Below are positions 25,602 through 35,768 of a DNA stretch of 64,000 bases, one piece after another (position 1 is the first letter of the stretch; every line of letters starts with the position of its first letter). The stretch lies in assembly GCA_033961575.1 (NCBI GenBank), contig CM066730.1:119315523-119379522 (forward strand). Reading direction: 5' to 3'. A model generated the notes under the pieces. That model worked only from the letters and a program-made list of their open reading frames with translations. It had not been told where the DNA came from and made no database searches. The position numbers were made by a program, and so were the translations under genes. The DNA is from Aselliscus stoliczkanus (Eukaryota; Chordata; Mammalia; Chiroptera; Hipposideridae).

Positions 25602-26374
25602 GCTTTCTGGAAAACGTAGCTCTAGATGTCCAAGGCATCCCGATAAACTTTCCCTGAGTCTTGCTCTTTTTGTCCTCTTCTCCTTTCACTCTGATTCTTT
25701 CCACATTGGCTACATGAGTGTGGAAACAATTCTGACCTGAGATATCCTGCCAGATAGCTCCAAACCCCAGTTTGTGATTTGCAATCAGTAATCTTAAAAA
25801 AAAAAAATAATAACTGATAAGAAACTCTAAGAAAATATGTCAGTTACAGTTTTTTGTGAGCTACTGACCTCCAGCAGGTTCTGGCTGCACCACTGCCATA
25901 AAGGAAAGAATGGCTTAGGAAAGCATGGACAAGAAGAAACCAAGTTTTGCACTGGGACTACTTGCCTTGTCAGTGTTCTAAGTCTCTGTATGGATCATCA
26001 CATTTATTCTGCAGAAGAGACCAATGCAGTTGATTAGGAGATAGCAATATAAATGGACAAATAGCATCTAGTATGTGCTGAAGGTGGTATTCCAACCCAT
26101 CTCTCGAAAGCTCCCAGCCTGTACTTGGCCCAGGCCTCATTTCCCTCTACTCTCCTCCTTCTTTCTGACTTTAAACATGCCAACTTCATCCCTGACTCAG
26201 GAACTTTTTACTTACTGCTTCTTATGCTTGGTATGTTCTCCCTCCAGATCTTCAAACAAATGCCTCCTCTTGGCTGTTCAGGTCTCCAGCTCAGACAGCC
26301 TTCCTTGGGGAGGCCGTTCCCAGCTTCCTAGAGTGAGAAGCCTTCTCATCGCCATGTTCATTATCATTTTACCT
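25602..26374. other. Intergenic DNA, nothing recognised
   Basis: No supported gene. Open frames at 26075-26443 and nearby have no family signal. Confidence 0.4.
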
Positions 26375-26615
26375 GTCATAAATCTGTGGTTACGTGCATT
26401 GGCTCGGAAGCTAACCTGCCTGGATTTGAACCCCACTCTCTGATTACTAACTGGAGGACAAAGGAGGGGTACTTTGACTCTCCATGCTTTAGCATCCTCA
26501 TCTGTAAAATAAGGTTCTTGAGAACAGCTACTGTATCTACCTCCTTGGCTTGTTTTGGGATTTACACAAAGTGGTATAAGTAAGGTGCTTAGAGCAGGGT
26601 CTGCTACAACCTCAG
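26375..26615 (+). repeat. MIR SINE, nearly complete
   Basis: TGTGGTTACGTGCATTGGCT, CTGCCTGGATTTGAACCCCA, AGCATCCTCATCTGTAAAATA, ATCTACCTCCTTGGCTTGTT and GGTGCTTAGAGCAGGGTCTG occur in MIR order. It is among the best preserved MIR copies in the window. The 144-codon minus-strand frame over it is chance. Confidence 0.8.
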
Positions 26616-26974
26616 CACTGTGTTTATTACTATACTCTGTGAGGTACTTATTGGTAGCTGAAGTTGTTTTTCTGTATGTCTGAGTGTTTATTAGGAGGCA
26701 GGGAACCTGCATTGTTTCTCATTGTGCCCTCAGTAGCTAAAAAGATACCTGGCACACAACAAATGATTGTGTAATGCATTGAGGAAGCACTCAATAAATT
26801 ATTGTTGACTAGAGACTGAATGATGTAAAAGCTCATATTTGACTGCCCTTTAGGCTTTAGACTAAGATAATACTGAACTAAGAGTCTTAGTTCTGCCATG
26901 CTCTAGCTCTCATATAACACTAGTTATTTAACCTATCCAAGATTTATTATTTGGGAAAGAGAGATAATAATTAA

Positions 26975-27125
26975 CTACTCCAAGACTGATAAATAATGTA
27001 TATATAGTCACCAGTGGAACATTATATGGCAATGAAAAGGAATAAATTATGCCTGCACGAATTAATTTCACAAGCATAATATTGAAGAAAAGAAATAATA
27101 CACAAAATATTATATACCGCATTAT
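26975..27125 (+). mobile_element. Old L1 3' fragment
   Basis: GTGGAACATTATATGGCAAT and GAAAAGGAATAAATTATGCC match the C-terminal end of L1 ORF2 (the HIYNMEYYxAIK region). Strongly diverged. Confidence 0.5.
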
Positions 27126-28599
27126 CCTACTTTACACAGTTTGGTAACAGGCCAGGTTAGACTACGCTGTTAGAAGTCGGGCAGAGTTAGCCTTGAGGTT
27201 GTATTGATGGGAAAAGGACACACGGTGGCTTCTGGAATCCCATATTCAGTTTCCTCATTCTGGGGGCTGGCTACATTGGTGTGTTCATTTTGTGAAATTT
27301 CGGCAAGTGCTATCATTATCATTTATGTACTTAAAGCAAAACAATAATGACAACAATAAAAATAATAGATAAAACCTACTTCCTTGCGTGGTTGTGAGAA
27401 TTAAATGAAATCATATAAATAAAGCATGAAATAATGTAACTATGGAACATCAGAGAAAGGAAACACTAAACACACTAATTTCTTTCCCTTCTTTCAACAT
27501 AGGGGGCCCCTCCGAATCTGGTCTCAATCTATCACCCCAGACTTTGGGTCAATCACACTCTATTAGACACATTACATTTTTCCAGTCACACAGAACTTCT
27601 CACTCAAATCATCTTTTGTCTTTTTACACGTGCTTGCTTTTCACATAATTTTCCATCCACCTAGATGCTCCTTCTCTACTTGTTTCATCCAGCAAACTTC
27701 TCTTTATTTTTCAAATCCTAGCTCAACATTATTTCCTCAATAAAGCCTGTCTTAGTGCTCCTTTCAATCACTCTCTCTTTTGTGCTCTCACAGTAGTTGA
27801 GCCTTTATCCTACTGTGTTGTAATTATCCTTTTAAATATCTTTTCCTGTTTTAAGTCATGTCAGTTGTATAATAACAAGGTCCTTAGGAATTTAGGCTTT
27901 CAGTTTCCCCACTCAATTTTTAATCTCCAGCAAGTTACTTCTCCTTGCTAAGCCTCAGTTTTCTCACCTATCCAATGCAGGTAACAACAGTTTTACTGTC
28001 ATAGATCTGTTCCACGAATTACAATTGTTTTTAATGAAATAATGTTCATGAAGGGTTTAAATAGACAACTTAGCAAACAGAAGGTAATAAATATATGTTA
28101 GTCATTACAATGATTAATTCAAGGGCAAGGACACCCTTGATTTCTGTGTTCCGCCACCTACTTTTACACATGAAACACGTAGTAGGTACTCAACCAATAT
28201 TTGTTAGATTACAGAAAGATGAAATAAACAAGAGACTTGTCTACTGCTGTGTAGGAAAGAATGAGAAGGCAAAAGGCAGGCAAAAAGAAAGCAGAGAAAT
28301 AGAAAAACTAAGTGACACATTTCTCTGCATAAGATAAAATTTTTAATTAGTTAAACTAATATTCCAGGAGAGGCTTGCTCTCATTAACTTAGATCGCTGC
28401 AGAAAGCCAAGCCTTCCCTAGAGACACCCATCCCCTAAGGGCAGGAGTCTGGTAGCTGTAGGTGCATTGTCCGTAAAAGTGTTACTGATATATCTTGGAC
28501 ACGAAGCTTGATGCTACATGATTGATTGTTTTTCTACAGCTTGAAGTCACTTGATGTTTATGTCACTCAAAATATCTTCCTAAACAAAAGAATGCTACT
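27126..28599. other. Intergenic DNA with MIR-like remnants
   Basis: A MIR-like stretch at about 27925-28095 (AGCAAGTTACTTCTCCTTGC, GCCTCAGTTTTCTCACCTAT) and a MIR-type 3' end near 28150-28210. No gene is supported. Confidence 0.45.
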
Positions 28600-28805
28600 A
28601 TCCATTGAGTATCTATCATGTGCAACACTATACTAAAGCACTTTATGTACATTACTTCTAATCTGCATGGCAACCATTGGTTGATTCCAATTTTGTGGAG
28701 GAGAAAATAATTTGAGAGAGGTTAAGTACTTTGCCTGAGAGAAAGAGGGCAAAAGCTTAAACCTGTGACTATGTGAATCCAAAGTTTCCGTAACCATAAC
28801 ACCTC
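28600..28805 (-). repeat. MIR SINE, antisense
   Basis: Reverse MIR order: GAGTATCTATCATGTGCAAC, CTTTATGTACATTACTTCTA, AGAGAGGTTAAGTACTTTGC. Diverged. Confidence 0.6.
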
Positions 28806-30646
28806 CACTTCATTAAATTATTTATATGAATATTTTATATCAAATGAACACTAAAATTGGGATGGACATATAAGAATTACAAGTAGAATGGAAACACTGG
28901 AGACTCTTTTTCAATGCTACCATCTTCCTGGCTATAATTCTTGCTGACTATTGAAAAACAGTTAAGAGGAAAAAAAACATTAAAGAAAAAAAAAAAGAGG
29001 GAGTTATTTTTTTTTTTTTGTTTTTAAAGAATGTGAAGGGCAAGGGCGTAGAGATCAAAGATGGCCAAGTAGATAAATGTTGTGCCTTCCTCATCCCATG
29101 AACACATCAAAGTTACAACAAAATTATAGAACAATCAACCCGGAGAACCACCTGAAGTCCAGCTGAACAGAAATTTTATAACTAAGGCTATAAAGATGCC
29201 ATATCTAGACTGGTGGGAGAGATGGAGATGCAGAACTGGCTAACACCAAACCTGTGTGTGGCGACTGAAAACTGACGGGATATCTCAGCCATGGAGGTTT
29301 CCTCCAGAGGAGCGAGGGACTCCAGCCCCCCACCCCAGACTCCAAGCCCAGAGTAATGCTGCCATGAAGAGGAGCCCCGACAACATCGGGTTGTGAAAAA
29401 CTGGGAATTCTAACTGCCTGGGTGGGACGGAAGGCTGTGAGAAACCCAGATGTCCTCTTAAATAGCCCACGCCTAGTCTCATTGACTCACTCGCGGGCAC
29501 TTACCTGGGGCTCCAGCTGAGGGATGGTGACTCAGGGAATCTCAAAGACACACAAGGGGCAGATTGAGGCGTGTGGTTTCAGGCTAGCGTTGGAAGACAG
29601 TCGCAATTTTTGCTGTGTGAAGGCCTCCTCCAGTGCAGCCACAGGTGGGAACAATTTTTCCTGTGTTAAGCCCACCCCCACAGGCCAAATCTCAATCTGA
29701 TTGGCTTGGTGAGCTACATCACTCTACCCTGTTGACTCCCTGAGACTCGGCCCCACCCAACTCCATACCACATGAGGGTTTATCAGCGGCTAAACCTTAA
29801 GGTAGCTGGCAAGTGGCAGCAGGGTTTAGTGTGTTCTGGCTTTTTGTGGAGCTACCCCTGTCCCAGTACTGGTGGAAGCCATCCTTGGTTCACAGCGTTG
29901 TCTCTCCCACACACCTCCAGGTACAGCACAGGCAGCAATCAACTATGGATCACTATATAGCTCCTACCAAGTAGTCCCTGGCCAGTCACAGGCAATAGGT
30001 GACCTGGGCCTGCACCAGAGCCCCTCCTAAGAGGCCCCAGAACCAACGTATTTGGAGGTTGGCTTCAGACTACAGGATAGCACTGCCCAACTAGCCCCAC
30101 AAGTGGCACACCCATAGGGTGGTCTCAACAGGCACCAGAGCCCGCTGGGGCGAATCATGCTCCATGTGGTAAACCACCCTCTCCAACAACCCACACAGCA
30201 GCCCGTAAACTGCAGACATGGCCAAACCCCACAGTCAGTCAGCGGTCAATCCCATCTATTGATATGTCAATAGCAATCAAGGCTCACCTGTAACAGTAGG
30301 GCACACACAGACCACACAAAGGACATTCTTGGAGCACCCGCAGCAGGTGACCAGGGAGACTGTGTCACTGGGCCCCACAGGGCACCTACTATATAAGGCC
30401 ACCCAGCAAGAGTGGGAGACACAGCAGATCTACCTAATAAATAGACACAAACATAGAGAGACAGCCAAAATGAGGAAACAAAGAAATACACCCCAAAGGA
30501 AAGAACAGGAGATAACTCCAGAAAAAGAACTAAATGAAACGAAGCAACCTATCAGCTACAGAGTTCAAAACACTAGCTATAAGAATTCTCAAGGAACTTA
30601 GTGAAAATTTCAACTAAGAGATAGCAAGCTTTAAAAATGACATAGA

Positions 30647-30747
30647 GGGCCGGCCAAGTGGCGCGGTGGTTAAGTGCTGGCTTGGGAAGCCAGCGGCCCC
30701 GGTTCGGGTCCCACATATGAGGGCCAGTGACACTGCCCTTAACAAAA
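30647..30747 (+). mobile_element. Short SINE nested in copy B ORF1
   Basis: Starts GGGCCGGCCAAGTGGCGCGG and ends GACACTGCCCTT plus A. Target duplication AAAAATGACATAGA on both sides. B box GGTTCGGGTCC intact, so it is a well preserved copy. Confidence 0.92.
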
Positions 30748-30884
30748 AAAAAATGACATAGAAACCATAAAAAGGAACAGGTCAGAAGAGAAGAACACAA
30801 TAACTGAAATGAAGAATGCACTAGAAGGAATCACCAGCAGACTAGATACAGCAATGGGTTGAATCAACAATTTGGAAGACAAAG

Positions 30885-31731
30885 TGCCGGGAGCCGACAT
30901 CTGACAAGGCCAGATTGCCCTGCTCAACACTGGAGTGCTGCCTTATGGTTGGTCATGTAATATCTCCTGCCTCTATGAACCCATGTGTCTTTCCGATAGG
31001 AGACAATATATTCACTGCATTTGTGACAAGTTCTTGTGGTACCCTGATGACAGCTGGTTGTGTAAGCCAGCGACAGGGCAAGATTTCCTAAAGAGAAGGA
31101 AACTCCCTAAAACAGGCTACAACCCGAGGGGACCCCTGAACTGAGATATTGGGGACTCAAGCCCCTTGGAGACTCAGGCACAGACCTCTGACAATATAGG
31201 CCAAGAAGCCTGCCTGGCCTAAGGGCCCTGCTGTGAAGATTAAAGGTCTTCAGGCCATGAGAGTTCTGGTAAGAGGCCACTTCCTGACCATAGGGTATGT
31301 TAATTAACAACTTTGTTTAAATTCTTTAACAGATACTGAAGCTTTGACTGAGAAACAGATGTAGCCCTCCTAGGACAAAAGATGTTAAGTATTGTATTTA
31401 CATAGGAATAGATTTTAGATGGTTTTACTCTAAACACAGCCACTCCTAGTCCTTTTAGTATATGCCCTGTGAGTCTAGCTTCTGGAATTTGGGATAATGG
31501 CTAGGTAGTCATGGCAACCACTCTTTAGGTGATATGTAGAGATAAGTCAAGACTGAGTAAATCCTGGGAACTAGAAACCACCAAACTCATGTGATTGAGA
31601 CAATGGTCAAGTATCCCTATAAAAAGAACATGCTCTGGTAATAAAGTGTGACACATTTTTCTCTTTCTCTTTAACTCCCACGCCGTCTCCACCTGAGGGA
31701 AACCCTGGTCAGCGGAGGCTGGTCCCCCACA
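30885..31731 (+). mobile_element. Solo LTR of a class II (betaretrovirus-like) endogenous retrovirus
   Basis: An 847-bp element beginning TGCCGGGAGCC and ending CCCCCACA, thus TG...CA. It is bounded by the exact 6-bp duplication ACAAAG (30879-30884 and 31732-31737), and a 6-bp duplication is typical of class II elements. A TATA box TATAAAAAG is at 31618-31626 and AATAAA at 31640-31645. There is no internal viral sequence, so it is the product of recombination between two LTRs. It inserted into the half-LINE's ORF1. Confidence 0.88.
31618..31645 (+). promoter_or_regulatory. LTR TATA box and polyadenylation signal
   Basis: TATAAAAAG and AATAAA are only 13 bases apart. This places the polyadenylation signal upstream of the expected start site and implies a very short R region. 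Confidence 0.7.
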
Positions 31732-32324
31732 ACAAAGTAGCAGAAAATGCCTTATCAGACCAGTAAAAAGAGAAAAGAATCCAAAAAATGTGTGGATAGT
31801 TTAAGAGACTTCTGGGACACCACCAAGCTTAACAACATTTGTATCATAGGAGTACCAGAAGGAGAAGAGAGAAAGTAATGGATTGAGAGCCTATTTGAAG
31901 AAAAAAATGACTAAAAACTTTCCTAACCTGGTGAAGAAATAGACATACAAGTCCAGGAAGTGCAGAGAGTCCCAAACAAGATGAACCCAAACAAGCCCAC
32001 ACCAAGACACATTATAATTAAAATGGTAAATGTTAAAGACAAAGAAAGAATACTAGAAGCAGCAAGAGAAAGGCAAATAGTAACTTATAAGTGAGCTCCC
32101 ATAAGTTTGCCAGCTGATTTTGCAGGCCAGAAGGGACTGGCACAAAATATTCAAAGTGATGAAAAGCAAGGGTCTACAACCAAGACTACTCTACCAAACA
32201 AGACTACCATTTAAAATTGAAGTACAGATAAAGACAAGAAGAAGCTAAAGGACTTCATCACCACCCAGAGGGACTTTTTTAAGATAGAAAAAAAAAAATC
32301 AAGAATATGAATAATAAAATGGCA

Positions 32325-32782
32325 GGGCCGGCTGAGTGGCACATTCGTTAAGAGCTGGCTTGAAACACCAGTAGCCCTGGTTCAGATCCCACATGAGAGC
32401 CAGTAACACTGCCCTCTACAGCTGAGATGGTGAACAGCAGCTCCACATGGAGCTGGGCTTCTGTGAGTCCCCTGGAAGGCACAGCTGCAGCCCCTGCTGC
32501 AGTGGGCTGACATAGGCTACAGTGAGTGGCCGGCAGCCAGCGTGAGAGGCTGGCAGCAGATGTGAGCTGCCAAGAGCCGCTGTGAGCGGCTGTCCAGAGG
32601 CCGGCGACTGATCTGTCTCACCCAAGAAGAGCACAATGATGATACCAACATGGGCCAGTTAAGTAATGTCCTCCACAACTAGACTGAAGAACAAAAGGAC
32701 AGCAACTTGTCTGCCCCTTCCCTGGTTCCTCAACGCTGTTCCCCTCCCCCAATACCCCAATTAAAAAAAAAAATCTAAAAAA
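32325..32782 (+). mobile_element. Long SINE nested at the ORF2 start of copy B
   Basis: VES-like long form beginning GGGCCGGCTGAGTGGCACAT, with CCACATGGAGCTGGGCTTCT and a body ending AAAAGGACAGCAACTTGTCT and CCAATTAAAAA. Flanking AATAAAATGGCA and AATAAAAAGGCA form the target duplication, which is the MNNKMA start of ORF2. It retains the ATGGGCC block. Confidence 0.85.
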
Positions 32783-32996
32783 AATAAAAAGGCAGTAACT
32801 ACATATTTATCAACAATTGCTTTCAATGTAATTGAATTAAATGCTCCATTCAAAAATATAGGGTGGCTGTATATGGATAAGAAATGGATAAGTAAACAAA
32901 ACGCTTATATATGCTACCTCACTTCAGATAGAAAGACACACACAGACGGAAAGTAAACGGATGGAAAAAGTTATTTCATGAAAGAAAGAAAAAAAA

Positions 32997-33428
32997 TTGG
33001 GAGTAGCAATAATTATAGCAGACAAAATAGACTTTAAAACAAAGGCTATAACAGAGGACAATAAAGAACCCAGTAATCCCCCTTCAGGGGAGGATATTTA
33101 TCTGAAAAACCCAAATACTACTTCAAGGGGATGTGTTCATTGCAGCATTGTTTGCAATGGTCAACATATGGAGGCGGTGTGGATGACCATCCATGGAAGA
33201 ATGGATAAAGAGGAGGTGGCACACATATACAATGCCATATTGCCCAGCCTGTTAAGAGAATGGGTTCTTGCCATCTGTGGCAGCATGGATGGACCTGGGG
33301 GGTATTGTGCTGAGCAGAGTGTCAGACAGAGCAAGATAGATGCAATGAGATTCCACAAAATAAACAAACTTAACAGAAACACACTCATAGATACAGGGAA
33401 TATTTTGATGGCTGCCAGATGGGAGTGA
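32997..33428 (+). pseudogene. L1 ORF2 relic in copy B, open across the deletion junction
   Basis: A 143-codon open frame. It begins GVAIIIADKIDFKTKAITED, an endonuclease-domain segment, and within about 10 residues becomes the ORF2 C-terminal end (VHCSIVCNGQHMEAV, GRMDKEEVAHIYNAIL). The part between, including the reverse transcriptase, is absent. The frame stays open through the junction, so the deletion could have been in frame in the source element. It is a relic; no function is claimed. Confidence 0.7.
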
Positions 33429-33687
33429 AGTTAAGGAGGTGGGCAAAAAGGGGGAAGGGATTAAGTAGTTAGTTACAAAATAGTCATGGGGATGTAAAGC
33501 ATAGGGAATATAGTCAATAATATTGTGATAGTGTGATACAGTCAGATGGTTGCTGGACTTACGGTGATCACTTCTTTAGGTATATAAATTGTTGAATAAC
33601 TATGGTGCACACCTGAAACTGATATAATGTTGTATGTTACCTGTATTTTTAAATAAAAGTCTTTTTTTAAAAGGATGTGAAGAGCAA

Positions 33688-34593
33688 AAGAAAATTAGAA
33701 GGAAATTTAAAAATTGGAATTAGGAGAAATTTAAATGTAAGCAAGCTTATGTTCCAAGAAAGATGAACGGTTAGTACTAAAAATAAAGACAAATTATATG
33801 AGAATCCAGAAGACAATGAGATAAAAGAGGAAAGCCACAGACTAAAATATATTCTATTAAGAAAAAAAGACTAAAAATCCATGAAATCAAAAGATGACAC
33901 GTAAAAAAATCTTTGATTTTCTTCTCCCTACTACAACCCCCATTTGTTTATGTCTTTCCAAAGGGGGCAAATCAGTAACCAATAAACTTCACATTCCACT
34001 ATCACCAAGCTAATGGGCCCACTTCTGCTAAGATTTGAGGTAAACAGATTATCTTTCACCCAGGGATATCTTTTTCTGAAACACACTATTTAATACTGAC
34101 TTCTTGACTTCATTTTCCTTTACAACTCTATAGAGCTGTAACTCAAAAACAAACCAAGGCTCTCTGACAACCGGTAGAGAAGAAACCATGAAGTGTAAGG
34201 AATATTCTTGGAACTCCGAGTGAAACCAGAGGTGACAGATGTTGGTTAAATGCTTAAACTCTGGAGCAAAATAAACCATGCTAGTGCAGGCTTGGCCATT
34301 CACCAGCTGCTGAGACCTTGAACAAATAATTTTTCTTCTTTTGCAAAAGTGTATAATGAGTACCCTTTTCATAGGATTGCTGAGGATTAAGTGCAATAAA
34401 GAGCATAACATTTGGTACAGAGGCTGGCAAATATGAGGCACCTTTCAAATGGTAGGTGCTAGCGCTTTCATTCCAGTTGCAATATGTAAAATCAGTAAAT
34501 GGGACAAAATCATTTAGTCTGAGATGTTTTTAAAAGTTAGACAGTCATTCTTGTTTTGTAGCTCCTTTATTATAGAGTTAAAAAGAATTTACT
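33688..34593. other. Intergenic DNA with a probable MIR
   Basis: A diverged sense MIR lies at about 34245-34440 (GGCTTGGCCATTCACCAGCT, GATTGCTGAGGATTAAGTGC). The rest is AT-rich with nothing recognised. Confidence 0.45.
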
Positions 34594-35030
34594 GGGCTGG
34601 CCGAGTGGCGCATTGGTTAAGAACTGGTTTTGGGATGCCAGAGGCCTGGGTTCAGATCCCACATATGAGGGCCAGTGACACTGCCCTCTACAGCTAACAA
34701 CAGCTCCACCTGGAGCTGGGCTGTGTGTAGGCTGCAGCCCCTGCTGCAGTGGGCTGCTATAAGCTACAGTGAGTGGCCGGCAGCCAGCGTGAGTGGCTAG
34801 CAGCCAGCGTGAGCTGCCAATAGCCGCGGTGAGCGACCATCCAGAGGCGGGCGACCCATCTGCCTCATCCAGGAAGAGCGCAATGACGATACCAACATGG
34901 GCCAGTGAAGCAATGTCCTCAGCAACTGGACTGAAGAACAAAAAGACAGCAATTTCTCTGTTCCCCTTCCCCCATTCCCCAATGCTGTTGCCCTCTCCCA
35001 ATTCCCCAATAAAATCTTTAAAAAAAAAAA
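34594..35030 (+). mobile_element. Long SINE (VES-like)
   Basis: Starts GGGCTGGCCGAGTGGCGCAT and ends CCCCAATAAAATCTTT plus A. Target duplication with core AATTTACT. It keeps ACATGGGCCAGTGAAGC but lacks part of the GAGCCCCGGTGATGGTGTGG segment found in the 18.6 and 35.3 kb copies. Confidence 0.9.
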
Positions 35031-35311
35031 AAAATTTACTATGTTGCTAGTGCTATGTTTTGGTTAAAAGTCCTCTATTTATTAAGATTGGTATTTCAGC
35101 AGAAAAACATTTAATGAATCTTTCATCCAATCAATTCTTGATACCTATCATTTATTGCTCCTGGGTGTTCTATATAGTAGCTGTCAGCTTTTCAGAGTAT
35201 CAAAATGTCAGTCATTTTTTGCCTAATAAAATCAAACAAGAAAGCCATGTTGCTGTGCCAAAATGATTTTTAAAAAGCTTAATTCGGACACGATTTAAAA
35301 ATGCTTATGTA

Positions 35312-35753
35312 GGGGCCGGCCGAGTGGCGCATTGGTTAAGCGCTGGTTTGGGGATGCCAGCGGCCCCGGTTCGGATCCCACATGAGGGCCAGTGACACTG
35401 CCCTCTACAGCTAACAACAGCTCCACCTGGAGCTGGGCTGTGTGAGCCCCGGTGATGGTGTGGGCTGCAGCCCCTGCTGCAGTGGGCTGCCATAGGCTAC
35501 AGTGAGTGGCCCGCAGCCAGCGTGAGAGGCTGGCAGCCAAGCATGAGCTGCCAATAGCCGCCGTGAGCGACATTCAGAGGCCAGCGACCGATCTGCCTCA
35601 TCCGGGAAGAGCGCAATGATGATACCAACAGTGAAGCAACATCCTCTGCAACTAAACTGAAGAACAAAAACACAGCAACTTGTCTGTTCCCCTTCCCCGA
35701 TTCCCCAATGCTGTTCCCCTCCGCCAATTCCCCAATAAAATCTTTAAAAAAAA
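35312..35753 (+). mobile_element. Long SINE (VES-like), well preserved
   Basis: Starts GGGGCCGGCCGAGTGGCGCA with intact A and B boxes and ends CCCCAATAAAATCTTT plus A. Target duplication AAAAATGCTTATGTA is exact. Very close to the copy at 18.6 kb, sharing its diagnostic deletion. Confidence 0.92.
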
Positions 35754-35768
35754 AAAAATGCTTATGTA

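Larger units (their letters stand above)
30470..32280 (+). pseudogene. L1 ORF1 remnant in copy B, interrupted
   Basis: The ATG at 30470 begins MRKQRNTPQRKEQEITPEKE, an ORF1-type N terminus. The frame breaks near 30601 and is then interrupted by a SINE and by the solo LTR. The RRM and C-terminal remnants resume after 31732 with IRRSTRRRR-like breaks around a recognisable [20 protein letters not shown] segment. Not translatable as a unit. Confidence 0.75.
29044..33669 (+). mobile_element. HAL1-like half-LINE, copy B, full length with target duplication
   Basis: Same architecture as the copy at 19.1-22.2 kb but with a longer (about 1.4 kb) L1-type 5' UTR. It is flanked by an imperfect 18-bp target duplication (AAAGAATGTGAAGGGCAA at 29026 and AAAGGATGTGAAGAGCAA at 33670), so both ends are intact. 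Three later insertions interrupt it: a short SINE, a solo LTR and a long SINE. Without them the element is about 3.2 kb. It ends ATATAATGTTGTATGTTACC and an AAATAAAAG tail. Confidence 0.87.

Noticed and set aside
26278..26712. 144-codon minus-strand frame
   Set aside because: Lies antisense over a MIR SINE; composition and content are those of the repeat.
30935..31144. 69-codon frame in the solo LTR
   Set aside because: Inside an LTR, with no internal retroviral genes attached; no known LTR-encoded protein matches.
34570..35001. Several 60-143-codon minus-strand frames in the long SINEs (also at 18.6-19.0 and 35.3-35.8 kb)
   Set aside because: The same peptide text recurs at each SINE because the SINE body is GC-rich and open on that strand; it is not a gene family.
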